The notes: generated by a model not told the origin, from the letters alone. DNA of 64,000 bases from an uncultured Verrucomicrobiota bacterium (GCA_902580225.1 CACHJU010000004.1:33377-97376); one strand, 5' to 3'; counted from the first letter of the stretch, positions 18,643-27,339 are shown. Numbers and translations: made by a program.

Positions 18643-19266
18643 ATGCCTAAAAGTATTTCTACACAACTGAAGTCTTTAAATCTAATTTCAGGCGAAAAAA
18701 CTATAAATGTTTTTGATAACCTGTTTAAAAATATTCTTAAAAAAAAGATCACTTCTAGTTCGGGTTTTATAAATACAAGTTGTAAGCAGTTTAAAGCAAG
18801 CCCTGCATACAACTCTAAAAACTACAGTCTTAATGGTAATGTTTTTGAAGGTCTGCTTGCAGTCCTTTTTTACCGAGTTGGGATTTACCCTCTATTCCGT
18901 CAGGCGAAAATGGCTTTTATTCCAAATATCGAATTCGATTTTGTGGCATATTCAAAAGAGATAGGGCCAATAGTACTTTCGGCCAAAACTTCCCTGCGGG
19001 AAAGGTATAAGCAGGCAGACCTGGAAGGGATAATGATGAGGCAGGTTCACCGTCGTGCGAAGTCTTATCTTCTGACCTTGGATGAAGATGAGGCAATGAA
19101 TGTTAATTCTAAGATTAAGGAGGGGAAGGTGCTTGGCATTGACCGTGTGTATGTTGCCTCTGAGCCAGAGTTTGATGATCTTGTTGAGGAGTTGAAAAGC
19201 TGGACTCTTATAGAGCCTCAAGCCGAGCCTGTAGTCGAAAGTAGCAGGATTATCAGGCCTTCCTGA
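18643..19266 (+). CDS. PD-(D/E)XK-like restriction nuclease
   Basis: 207 residues. NGNVFEGLLAVLFYRVGIYPLFRQAKM supplies an early Glu (about 69), then IEFDFVAYSKEIGPIVLSAKTSLRERYKQADLEG gives the Asp (about 99) and the strand with the catalytic Lys (about 115). The LSAKTSLRERYKQ block resembles the KTTxxERWRQ segment of several type II endonucleases. The usual Glu of E-x-K is Ser here. It is the last gene of the methylase/ATPase operon (33 bp after the previous gene), and would be the cutting subunit. Nuclease assignment is by motif only. Confidence 0.65.
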   Translation: MPKSISTQLKSLNLISGEKTINVFDNLFKNILKKKITSSSGFINTSCKQFKASPAYNSKNYSLNGNVFEGLLAVLFYRVGIYPLFRQAKMAFIPNIEFDFVAYSKEIGPIVLSAKTSLRERYKQADLEGIMMRQVHRRAKSYLLTLDEDEAMNVNSKIKEGKVLGIDRVYVASEPEFDDLVEELKSWTLIEPQAEPVVESSRIIRPS

Positions 19267-19368
19267 GCCTGTTGCATTGAGTGCTTGCCTCTCTGGAGCG
19301 AGCTTATTTTTGCGAACAAGCAGTTTTGAGGTGCGTAGTTTTTATGCAAAAAATAAGGACCCCATAAA

Positions 19369-19403
19369 TTACTATTAAGTAAGTGTAAATATTTTTTTAT
19401 ACT
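19369..19403 (+). promoter_or_regulatory. Palindromic operator copy 4 plus -10 box, promoter of the retron operon
   Basis: TTACTATTAAGTAA (19369-19382) is a perfect copy of the island palindrome. A TATACT -10-like box follows at 19398-19403; with 17-bp spacing the -35 (TTAAGT, 19375-19380) falls inside the palindrome. Binding there would control transcription of the 163-aa gene, the retron and what follows, 61 bp before the first start codon. Confidence 0.6.
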
Positions 19404-19442
19404 TTGCTGGTAATTTAAATTAGTGATCTTCTCTTTTTCGTA

Positions 19443-19934
19443 ATGAAGTTTAACCAGCGTATAAATTCGAATTCCCAGCCACTCCAAAAGAATGATCTTT
19501 TGATTGTTGATTTTGCGAAGATGTTATTCGGGCCATTGTCCGAGGGTTATGTGATAGCAGGATATGGTATACATACACACAACAAGTTTCTGTTAATGAG
19601 TGGGCGTGGGAGTGTGTATGAGGATGCATTTGAGCCATGCAGGGAAACATTCTGCGAATGGATGAGTTCTGAAAAAGAGCAGTTCCCTGATCAGGAATTT
19701 GAACAGGCAAAGATCCCAGTTGAGCAAGGAAAAGAGGCAGATGGGGTTACAGATTTGGACCAGGCAGTGGAGAGGTTTTCTCTGGCATCGGATGCGTTTC
19801 TCATGTTCGGATATTTTGGAAATCATAAGGTTTTTAAATCGTATGCATCTGATCCGTTAAAGGCGGATGCGGTAATGTATTTGCAGATGGTTGCCATGAA
19901 GTTATGGGGCAAGGAAAAGAAGGCACAGCAATGA
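19443..19934 (+). CDS. Hypothetical protein, first gene of retron operon (163 aa)
   Basis: Not recognised. The product is soluble with a His/Gly-rich patch (YVIAGYGIHTHNKFLLMSGRGSVYED) and a C-terminal helix (ADAVMYLQMVAMKLWGKEKKAQQ). It begins 61 bp after the operator, and the retron ncRNA starts about 230 bp after its stop. Position suggests a retron accessory protein or an independent regulated gene. Its start ATG at 19443 has no strong ribosome-binding site. Confidence 0.65.
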   Translation: MKFNQRINSNSQPLQKNDLLIVDFAKMLFGPLSEGYVIAGYGIHTHNKFLLMSGRGSVYEDAFEPCRETFCEWMSSEKEQFPDQEFEQAKIPVEQGKEADGVTDLDQAVERFSLASDAFLMFGYFGNHKVFKSYASDPLKADAVMYLQMVAMKLWGKEKKAQQ

Positions 19935-20162
19935 AGGTGAGGTCAAAAATACAGGCTAGACCACAGGTTGCACATATGTTGCGGAAGAAAGTGCAATCGC
20001 GGAATGCATGCAGGAAGTCAAAGGGTAAGCGGGTGTACAAAACAGGAAGGGATATTTCCTGAGGTGAGGATTTTCAAAAATATTTTAAAAGGCCTGAAAA
20101 TGTCAGGCATGAAACCACTAATGGATGGTTGCCGAATCCCTTTTATTTTTAAGAGTGGCGGT

Positions 20163-20354
20163 CATGGTCCGGGATTGGGGTACCGTGTGGACGGTGCAGT
20201 CGTTGCAAGGGCATTTTTGCCTGAATTCGCGACAAGTCAGGTAGTACCCAGTTACGACAGATACCTTACAGCTATCTATCGTAACTCTACTACCCTTCTA
20301 CTACCACTGGAAGTCTGGAAGTTTTCTGGACGCAATAGGCCATCCCGGATCATG
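20163..20354 (+). ncRNA. Retron msr-msd noncoding RNA
   Basis: The a1/a2 inverted repeats are CATGGTCCGGGAT (20163-20175) and ATCCCGGATCATG (20342-20354): 13 pairs including one G-U. Inside lie msr-like hairpins ACCGT-gtgg-ACGGT (20182-20195) and GGCA-tttt-TGCC (20210-20221). The msd-like long hairpin is GTAGTA-ccc-AGTTACGACAGATA, loop ccttacagc, TATCTATCGTAACT-c-TACTAC (20241-20293), with one mismatch in a 14-bp arm. Total length is about 192 nt and the RNA ends 32 bp before the RT start, as in known retrons. Further small hairpins at 20092-20108 (GCCTGA/TCAGGC) and 20113-20130 lie just upstream. The branching G cannot be fixed by eye; it should be just after a1. Confidence 0.78.
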
Positions 20355-20386
20355 CCGTCCAATCTATTTTGCGGAGGTACGAAATA

Positions 20387-22366
20387 ATGAAGGAGGAGGA
20401 GTTGAACTTTATTAGAACCTGGGGAACTTTGCTTTGTTCAACCGAGCGGAGATTAAAGGAATTAGCCTGGGAGCTTGCGGATGCAAGAAGGTACAAACAG
20501 TTTGCGATTCCAAAGTCTAATGGAGGGCTGCGGATAATTAGTGAGCCGATTGATTCTCTAAAGGAGATTCAGCGTTTGTTGCTTGTTATTATGGAAAGGT
20601 CATACGAGCCACTCGGGAATTCTCATGGTTTTATTTCACGGCGTAGCATACTCACGAATGCAAAGCCGCATGTCCGGAAGCCCTGGGTTTTTAATACTGA
20701 TATAGAAAAGTTTTTTCCGACAATACGAATGGAAAGAATCAAACAGGTACTATCCGATATAAGGTTGAAATTTCTACTCGATGTTCCAGGTAATCAAAAT
20801 GCAGTCACTTTTAAAGAGGTAAGATTGAGTGCAGAGATTGTATCATTGCTTGCGAATCTGTGCTGTTTCCGACAAGTCGAGGGTAGTGACGATCCAGAAA
20901 GCTGGTATGGTTTGCCACAGGGGGCACCTACATCTCCGATATTATCAGATATGGTAGCCCGAAAAATGGATGAGGACATACTCAGCTTTTGTGCGGATAG
21001 GGGTATTGAATATACCAGGTATGCGGATGATTTATCTTTTTCCCCTTTGGATCCGAAGGACTACTATGGGTACAAGCAATTAATTGTTGGGAGAGTTTCT
21101 AAAAACCCTGAGCTATGGACGGAATTGAAGGAAATTATCAATAGTTATGGATTCCGTATTAACGCCAAGAAAAATAAATTGTTTTGTGGGAAGTCATGTA
21201 AGCAGGTGACCGGACTTTCAGTAAATGAATTTCCTAATGTTCCAAGGAAGGTCATTCGTTCGATTCGACAGGATTTATATCTTTGGGATAAGCATGGGCA
21301 CGACCGTGCAAATGATATTATTCATGAAAGAAAGAATTACCGTCATAAAAAATGCCCTAAGCGTTTGAAGAATATGCTTCATGGTAAACTTATGTTCTTG
21401 TCTATGGTAAGAGGGAAGGGTGATCCTGTTTATTTGCGGTTTGTACGTCGGTTTCAGGAATTGGAGAAACGGGATATGCTGAATTCATCCAGCGGGAATT
21501 TTTCCTGTAAATGGAGCCCCGTTAATATGTGGGATGCAAACAGTAACTGGATGTCTCAGGCAGGAAGTGAGGAGATGAGATTCAGGGTAAACCTCGAGGA
21601 TTTCCCTAGGCGGTCGGCCAAGCACTTTGGTGACAGGAGAAGAATTTTTCTTCAAAAATCAGGGGATTTACGTGGCATGCTTAGAACCGAAGTGGGTGCC
21701 TGGGCGTATGAGCGTTTGCAGCATACTTTTAATCTACGGCAAAACCTGATGGATGAATTTACTTATGATCCATTTGTAAAGGGTGGTAAATGCCTACTTG
21801 AATATATGCTGGAAGCAGAGGCGTCTTACTTGCATCTTTTACATGATGAATTGATTGAAAGTCAGGCACATGATGCGTGGAGTGCGTTGTTCTTTCGACT
21901 CATGGAAATTAATGGAAATACTTGTTCAACAAAACTTTTGGATCCTGCATTCCGATGCCATATGGAGCATATCGACTGGGGTACTTTTTTCCGTCATCAA
22001 AATGACGAGTTTCTTTCTAAGCGGTATGGTTATGAAAAATTTGATCTTAATGATTTGTTAAGCATTGCGTCATCCCCCAAAAGGCGGGTAACACCAACAT
22101 CTTCGCTTATGCTTTGGACTGCCTTGGCACCCATGGCCCTCAATACAAAGGACGAGGGTTTAGGTTCGCACCGTAAATTATTCCAACAGACTTTGGAGGA
22201 TACTCCTCATTTTTTCCCACTTTTTGATGATGTGCTTACAAGTTGTGGCAGAACACGAAACGGGAACCCGCCGAGCTTATCCATGCACACTATGAGAAAA
22301 GGTATTTTTACTTTCATAAAAGCATTTGGAGCAAAGCCTATTCATAAACAACTAGCACTTATTTAA
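20387..22366 (+). CDS. Retron reverse transcriptase with long C-terminal extension
   Basis: 659 residues from the ATG at 20387, preceded by GGAGG at 20373; the track's TTG at 20369 is less likely. Retron hallmarks are NAKPHVRKPWVFNTDIEKFFPTI (NAxxH motif then catalytic Asp near 105), GLPQGAPTSP, YTRYADDLSFS (YADD near 212-215) and QVTGLSVNEF (retron VTG motif). About 330 residues follow the RT/thumb, where simple retron RTs end near 320. That region has helical runs and I do not recognise a domain, so it may be the effector or its docking site. It copies the msd part of the RNA just upstream. A DUF3127 gene begins 2 bp after its stop. Confidence 0.9.
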   Translation: MKEEELNFIRTWGTLLCSTERRLKELAWELADARRYKQFAIPKSNGGLRIISEPIDSLKEIQRLLLVIMERSYEPLGNSHGFISRRSILTNAKPHVRKPWVFNTDIEKFFPTIRMERIKQVLSDIRLKFLLDVPGNQNAVTFKEVRLSAEIVSLLANLCCFRQVEGSDDPESWYGLPQGAPTSPILSDMVARKMDEDILSFCADRGIEYTRYADDLSFSPLDPKDYYGYKQLIVGRVSKNPELWTELKEIINSYGFRINAKKNKLFCGKSCKQVTGLSVNEFPNVPRKVIRSIRQDLYLWDKHGHDRANDIIHERKNYRHKKCPKRLKNMLHGKLMFLSMVRGKGDPVYLRFVRRFQELEKRDMLNSSSGNFSCKWSPVNMWDANSNWMSQAGSEEMRFRVNLEDFPRRSAKHFGDRRRIFLQKSGDLRGMLRTEVGAWAYERLQHTFNLRQNLMDEFTYDPFVKGGKCLLEYMLEAEASYLHLLHDELIESQAHDAWSALFFRLMEINGNTCSTKLLDPAFRCHMEHIDWGTFFRHQNDEFLSKRYGYEKFDLNDLLSIASSPKRRVTPTSSLMLWTALAPMALNTKDEGLGSHRKLFQQTLEDTPHFFPLFDDVLTSCGRTRNGNPPSLSMHTMRKGIFTFIKAFGAKPIHKQLALI

Positions 22367-22368
22367 TT

Positions 22369-22758
22369 ATGATTAATTCGACAAAAAATACTGGATGGCT
22401 TTCGAAGAAGCCAAATACAAATCACTTGGGTAAGGCGACCCATTCCGAGAGGGACCTGGTAGAGAGCACTTTGAGCTTACCTGGGCGGGTTCATGTAGTG
22501 GGAGATCTTGTTGAGCATGAAAGCGGATTTTCGAAACGGGAGCTGGTTATCTTGACTGACGATTATAGACCATCCCTTATCAGGTTTGAATTCCTGAACA
22601 AGGCCGCTGCTAGCCTGGATGGATTGGTGGAAGAAGAAAAGGTGAAGGTAATCTTCCGGATTGAAGGCAGGGAGTGGAATGACAAGGTTTTGAATAATTT
22701 AATTGGCACTCAAGTTGATAGAATCAGCGAGCAAGTGATCAAAACGGTACAGAATTAA
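22369..22758 (+). CDS. DUF3127 OB-fold, ssDNA-binding-like protein of the retron operon
   Basis: 129 residues. The core KRELVILTDDYRPSLIRFEFLNKAA, then EEEKVKVIFRIEGREWNDKVLNNLIGTQVDRI matches DUF3127, an OB-fold family with features of single-stranded DNA-binding proteins (the GREW/NxL segment is characteristic). The gene starts 2 bp after the RT stop, so the two are surely co-translated. A role in binding msDNA or other ssDNA is a natural inference. A second DUF3127 protein is encoded at the right edge of the window, probably the housekeeping copy; unlike it, this one lacks the acidic DDVPF-like tail. Confidence 0.75.
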   Translation: MINSTKNTGWLSKKPNTNHLGKATHSERDLVESTLSLPGRVHVVGDLVEHESGFSKRELVILTDDYRPSLIRFEFLNKAAASLDGLVEEEKVKVIFRIEGREWNDKVLNNLIGTQVDRISEQVIKTVQN

Positions 22759-22779
22759 GTTAACAGGAAGGATAAAAAT

Positions 22780-23013
22780 ATGAGTATGGAAGATGGAAAA
22801 AGGGAATCATTGGAAGCAGAGACTTTTGAGCTTTATGAAACAATCAGGCCAAGGGTGGAAGAGTTTTTGGATGAATGGTTTATCGTTGGAATATGTCCAG
22901 GATGTGGAAGCCGTGTTCTTATGGGAAGCCGAAACAATGGCTGGAATAAACTTCAACCTACTTATGATGCGGTTAAGAAGTGGAAAAAAGATAATCCAGT
23001 AGGTGGGGCGTGA
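22780..23013 (+). CDS. Small hypothetical protein with CxxC pair (77 aa)
   Basis: Not recognised. It reads VEEFLDEWFIVGICPGCGSRVLMGSRNNGW, with a CPGC pair, and a helical end. It has a good ribosome-binding site (AGGAAGG). Its core parallels the next gene (RISEFMDEYIIIGKKAGRRQKMIIS), so the two appear to be diverged paralogues, one with and one without the Cys pair. Confidence 0.6.
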   Translation: MSMEDGKRESLEAETFELYETIRPRVEEFLDEWFIVGICPGCGSRVLMGSRNNGWNKLQPTYDAVKKWKKDNPVGGA

Positions 23014-23083
23014 TTGAAAATTTACTCCATCATGTCTCAACCACAGGAAAACGGGAAATCTAAGAATATAATTTTTTGTTTAA

Positions 23084-23308
23084 ATGAATAATCATAGTGA
23101 TGGAGAAGTGTTGCACGATGCAGTAGATGGCAGGATTTCTGAATTTATGGATGAATATATCATCATTGGAAAAAAAGCAGGACGCAGACAGAAAATGATT
23201 ATCAGTACTATAAAGCAGGAGGATGGATTTCTGTCTAAAATTTATGAGGAATGCCTGGAATGGGCCTACAGAAAAGGAAAGTATAATAAGGAAAATGAAT
23301 ATGAGTGA
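23084..23308 (+). CDS. Small hypothetical protein, paralogue of the previous gene (74 aa)
   Basis: Not recognised. The stretch GRISEFMDEYIIIG lines up with PRVEEFLDEWFIVG of the preceding protein, followed in both by a basic strand and a terminal helix with Trp. Its stop overlaps the start of the following gene. Coding evidence is the paralogy and the compact spacing. Confidence 0.55.
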   Translation: MNNHSDGEVLHDAVDGRISEFMDEYIIIGKKAGRRQKMIISTIKQEDGFLSKIYEECLEWAYRKGKYNKENEYE

Positions 23309-23636
23309 TGATATGCAATTAATTTTACCATTGGTAATGGATGAAAACATACAGATGGAAATCGAAATTTCGATGAGGGAAGATCTCATTCCAGGTTATG
23401 ATTTAGCAGTTGTTGGTGAAACAGCAGATGGCCGTTTGATATATTCAGACGAAAAGATTGTAGAGATTCTTATGCAGAATGGAGTTGAATCCGAGGTGGA
23501 TGCATACGAATACTTGGAGAATAATATTCAGGGCAGTTACAGGATGCATTTGTTTGTTTCAGAAGAGGGGGGGATAGAGTCTATTTTTGAGGAGCATTAT
23601 GAAAATGTTGAAATTTTATTATGTGATAATGAATAG
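23301..23636 (+). CDS. Small acidic hypothetical protein (111 aa)
   Basis: Not recognised. The real start is probably ATG at 23301 (MSDDMQLILPLVMDEN), placed well after AAGGA and overlapping the previous stop; the track's 23223 start runs through the upstream gene. The product is strongly acidic (DEKIVEILMQNGVESEVDAYEYLENN, HYENVEILLCDNE). Such acidic proteins can be DNA mimics or inhibitors; that is only a possibility here. Confidence 0.6.
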   Translation: MSDDMQLILPLVMDENIQMEIEISMREDLIPGYDLAVVGETADGRLIYSDEKIVEILMQNGVESEVDAYEYLENNIQGSYRMHLFVSEEGGIESIFEEHYENVEILLCDNE

Positions 23637-23719
23637 AAGTATACGGAATTTATAGATCTAGATAGAAATTTTTTTGTTGTTGCTAAAGTTAAAGTCTTGT
23701 CACTCATTAAATAACTTTT

Positions 23720-25843
23720 ATGGACGAATCAGCTGCAGATATTATTCAATCGGTTAAACCCATTTATCCAGAAGGCTTAATTAACTGGATGGGCAATCGC
23801 GAGGGCGGCGTACGAATACCATTTCAAAAATCTTCTGGTCGGCCAAGTGGTGAGCAAATTGAAACGCCGTTAGTGAACAAATTGAACAGATGGGCGGCTG
23901 CTATTGCTAAAGGGGAAGAAGTTCCAAGAAATATAATCCTAGTCGGAGGTCCGGGAAATGGGAAGACCGATACTATTGAGGGGTGTATTGAATCTCTGGA
24001 TTCAGAGATGGGTGCGGAGGGAAAGCTATTGGAAGCTTTTGAGAAAAAGTTTATCACTGAAGGTGAAGATTTGGCTCCCAGACGGGTTGATGTTGAAATC
24101 AAGAAATTAGGATTAAAGAAACCTCCTGAAAACATAGGCTCAATCATTCTAGTTCAGGACGCAACGGCCAACGATCCAGTCGCTGGAAAAAGTGCAGCCA
24201 GCCTCTTGTATGAGGAACTGGAAACACTTTTAAATGCTGATTCGAAGGATATATATCTGTGCTGTGTGAACAGAGGGATTTTATCGCAGGCTGTGGCGAT
24301 AGCATCGGGTCAGAATAGCAAGGCCCAGAAGCTTGTTTCTTTAATGACAAAAGCAGTCACAAGCAGTGCAGAGCCACCATCTTGTTGGCCGCTTGATGGA
24401 TATCCTCAAATTGGCATATGGCCAATGGATGTGGAGTCTCTTGTTTTTACTCCAGCAGGAAATGTAAAAACAGTTGCACACCAGATAATCTCGGCAGCTG
24501 TGGATAAGGAAAAATGGCCAGAACCTTGTGAATCAGGTAGCAGGTGTCCATTTTGCCAAAACAGAAAATTACTCGAAAAAAGCTCTAATCAGGATGGGCT
24601 GGTTTCAATACTGCATTATTACGAGCTTTCATCAGGCAAGCGTTGGACATTCAGGGATCTGTTTTCTTTGATTCCATACATTATAGTCGGGGATCTAAAC
24701 GAATTTGAGATAAAGGGTAAAAGGTTCAGCCCTTGTGAATGGTCAGCACAGCAGTTAAAAATAGCGAATGAGGGGCCAGCTGGTAGTCGGGAAAGAGTTT
24801 TGGCCCCTTTTCTACTTGCATCACGCCTGTATTATCATCGCCTATTTCCGGTGTGGCCGTCTTTTAATAAAGGAGATTTCCTAAAGGCAAAACGTGAACT
24901 ACTCAAATCTGGACAGAAAGATGAAGGTCTGCAAGCAGGAGCGGATTTATTCAAATTTTTCGCGGCTTCCGGGAAACTTTCAAGGATTTCGGGTGGAGAA
25001 ATAATGGAGCGGGTTTGCGATAGTTTATGTCCAAACCTGGACCCTGGTAATATCACAGGTGAGCAAGTGTTGATTGAAAGAAATGGAGAGGGAATTACCA
25101 TTGCAGATATTGAGAGTGATTTCAGCTTGTCCGTTAAAGATGGCCTGGAGGGTGTTAAGTTTCAGGTCGAGCAATTGGAGCGGGATATTCTCAAATTAGT
25201 TGCAAAAGCGGATGAATCTCTGACGGAGGATAAGTTCCCCAGAAATCATTCAAGAAAGTGCCGCTTACTCCAGATTACGGTCAGGCAATTTTCATCCAGG
25301 CTGGTTAAACGCAGTTTGGGGACAAGACTGGGAATATGCAGCGACTCCATTCATTTTAAAGGTTATATAAATAAGGTCATGAACGGTGACGACGGTTTAA
25401 GCGAAGTCAGGAAGGCGATGAAGCTTTTAATTCACGAATCAAATTCATTTAAAGCAAACCTTGCTACAACCTTTGGGCAACCAATGGCAGAACGTTCGAG
25501 GGAAATATCCCTTATCATTGAAAGAACAATTAACCCTAAGCCATGTTCATCCGAATTAACATGTGAGTCGCGGCCTAAGGAGTCATTTTCTTTTCTGAAG
25601 ATAGAAGGCCATTTTGTGCCTGTTACTTTTCAACTTTATAAGGCCTTGCAAAATATAAAAGATGGGCTTCTTCAGGCCTCTCTTCCTAATGAAATTTTTT
25701 CTATGCTGGATTTGATAAAAGCTCTGGTATCTGGGAAGGTCGTCCGTGATAAAGACTACTTGCAGGAAGACGCAAAGATCGTAGTTGGCCGCAACAAAGA
25801 AAAAATATCTTTCTCGAATGGTAAGTTTTACTTTCTGAAATGA
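23720..25843 (+). CDS. DptF-like P-loop ATPase
   Basis: 707 residues. The P-loop IILVGGPGNGKTDTIEGCIE is near residues 73-90. Around 268-280 there is a Cys cluster, EPCESGSRCPFCQNRKLLEK, followed by LHYYELSSGKRWTFRDLFSLIPYIIVGDLNEFEI, a layout I recall from DptF of the phosphorothioation-dependent restriction module. It is longer than the usual DptF (about 550). Overlap with the next gene by ATGA and a large HerA-like gene after that give the DptF-DptG-DptH order. No dndABCDE genes lie in the window, so the trigger need not be phosphorothioate loss. Assignment is by context plus partial motif match. Confidence 0.6.
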   Translation: MDESAADIIQSVKPIYPEGLINWMGNREGGVRIPFQKSSGRPSGEQIETPLVNKLNRWAAAIAKGEEVPRNIILVGGPGNGKTDTIEGCIESLDSEMGAEGKLLEAFEKKFITEGEDLAPRRVDVEIKKLGLKKPPENIGSIILVQDATANDPVAGKSAASLLYEELETLLNADSKDIYLCCVNRGILSQAVAIASGQNSKAQKLVSLMTKAVTSSAEPPSCWPLDGYPQIGIWPMDVESLVFTPAGNVKTVAHQIISAAVDKEKWPEPCESGSRCPFCQNRKLLEKSSNQDGLVSILHYYELSSGKRWTFRDLFSLIPYIIVGDLNEFEIKGKRFSPCEWSAQQLKIANEGPAGSRERVLAPFLLASRLYYHRLFPVWPSFNKGDFLKAKRELLKSGQKDEGLQAGADLFKFFAASGKLSRISGGEIMERVCDSLCPNLDPGNITGEQVLIERNGEGITIADIESDFSLSVKDGLEGVKFQVEQLERDILKLVAKADESLTEDKFPRNHSRKCRLLQITVRQFSSRLVKRSLGTRLGICSDSIHFKGYINKVMNGDDGLSEVRKAMKLLIHESNSFKANLATTFGQPMAERSREISLIIERTINPKPCSSELTCESRPKESFSFLKIEGHFVPVTFQLYKALQNIKDGLLQASLPNEIFSMLDLIKALVSGKVVRDKDYLQEDAKIVVGRNKEKISFSNGKFYFLK

Positions 25844-27339
25844 AAATAGAAGATTTTATAAAGAAGCCTTTTTCCAATGATTGCCATGAATATGGATGCA
25901 GCTTGTTGGACATTTCGCCTAAACCAGAATATGCAACTGGTGAGGTAGTCCTTGCATCTACATTAAGACGAATTGGATTCTCTGAATCTGGAGTCTCAGA
26001 GAAAAAAGTCTATTCCAATGGTACAAATCTTGAAAAGAATCTTCGAAAGCAAAAACGGCCTAATATGGAAGAGGGTGCAAGTTATGTAGGTTTTGACCTG
26101 TGGGATTCTATAGTGCATGAAGCGATAAAAAGCCCCAAGAAACCTCAGCAATCAGAAAGCAGATTTTTGCAGATTAGCCCTCTTGTCCCTGATGCCTCTT
26201 TATACTCTTCAACAAGTCGAGTCCGTGGTAATTCTTGGAATCCAGGTAGCTTGGTAGAAAAAATAGTTATTTTGGGATCTGAAGACGATGCCGCTGCAAA
26301 TAAGAACTGGAAAGAGTTTTTTAATGCTTTAAGCGTTGGTGAAAATGATGATGTCTGGGCCCGGTTTCTCCAAATGGAATTTACTGCCTGGAGGTCTGAA
26401 AAAAACATCAAGTGGACAGAGCCATCGAAACTGAAAGCCTCTCAATTCAGCAATAAGTTTCTCTCAAAAGAAAGTCAGATACCTGCACAACAGTTTGTGT
26501 CAGATCTTTTGAAGATCATTGAGTTGAAGGATTATCTTACCAGAAGGCAATGGATAAGTATGATCGAATCAATTTTGAGAGTAGGGTCAGCTACGCATGT
26601 TCTGTGGCTATGCCGTGCTAATGAAAAATGCTTTGATCTGATTTACAACTTACTTGAAGGAGGGGAAGTTAAGAAGGATTTCAACTTGAATGAAATTTTT
26701 GCGGGGGGAGCTGGATTTTGGAGGTATGGTCAGCTTGCATACAATACGATTAATGATCTGGCTTCAGGCTTCATGCGTTCAAGGTTGGGAATTAATTTGA
26801 TTATTTTGCATCTTAAGGAAGCAGGCTGTAAAGTTAGTGATAAGTGCTTAAGCGACGAGAAGAGCTTTGCCCAATTCCTAAAACAGATCGAATCCTTTCG
26901 TGGAAAGATTAGCTTTAAAGATTTCCGTGAGTCTTTTCAGAAAGCACTTGAGATTAATAAGAAAGAAATTGGTAAATCCAAAGTAGTTGAGTTTGTCAGA
27001 AGTGTTCTTGGCCAGAGGCAAACGAATGAGCATGGTCTGGAGAGCTATGATCAAGGGTTTTATCTTGGGAAAAAAGGAGACTACCGATCTTCTCCCTGGA
27101 TTGTGTCCATGGGACCTGTTGCGGTAATCTCAATTGCTTATGCATGTACAAGTTTGAAAGACGGACCCGCTACTATCGACGATTTTTGTAATCATTTGAA
27201 AAATTATGGAATAGTTGTGGATGTTGAGGAGGTAGGCCGAAGTGGAATTGGAGAGACCTTAAGGAACCTGGGTCTGGTATTGGATAGTCCAGATGCTGAG
27301 GGTGGCATGATTATTATAAACCCTTTCAACCGCTCCTAG
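25840..27339 (+). CDS. DptG-like middle protein of the module (499 aa)
   Basis: 499 residues, starting inside the stop of the ATPase gene (ATGA overlap). I recognise no catalytic motif. The protein is soluble, opens with FIKKPFSNDCHEYGCSLLDISPKPEYATGE and has a long helical C-terminal half. The C-terminus (PWIVSMGPVAVISIAYACTSLKDGPATIDDFCNHLKNYG, then GRSGIGETLRNLGLVLDSPDAEGGMIIINPF) looks like a winged-helix-like end. Its position between DptF-like and DptH-like genes is the main reason for the DptG-like call; DptG is usually somewhat shorter. Confidence 0.5.
   Translation: MKIEDFIKKPFSNDCHEYGCSLLDISPKPEYATGEVVLASTLRRIGFSESGVSEKKVYSNGTNLEKNLRKQKRPNMEEGASYVGFDLWDSIVHEAIKSPKKPQQSESRFLQISPLVPDASLYSSTSRVRGNSWNPGSLVEKIVILGSEDDAAANKNWKEFFNALSVGENDDVWARFLQMEFTAWRSEKNIKWTEPSKLKASQFSNKFLSKESQIPAQQFVSDLLKIIELKDYLTRRQWISMIESILRVGSATHVLWLCRANEKCFDLIYNLLEGGEVKKDFNLNEIFAGGAGFWRYGQLAYNTINDLASGFMRSRLGINLIILHLKEAGCKVSDKCLSDEKSFAQFLKQIESFRGKISFKDFRESFQKALEINKKEIGKSKVVEFVRSVLGQRQTNEHGLESYDQGFYLGKKGDYRSSPWIVSMGPVAVISIAYACTSLKDGPATIDDFCNHLKNYGIVVDVEEVGRSGIGETLRNLGLVLDSPDAEGGMIIINPFNRS

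Noticed and set aside
19968-20387. 139-aa plus-strand ORF
   Set aside because: It runs across the retron a1/a2 repeats and msd hairpin, its protein is low in plausible structure, and it ends at the RT start. The RNA explains the sequence.
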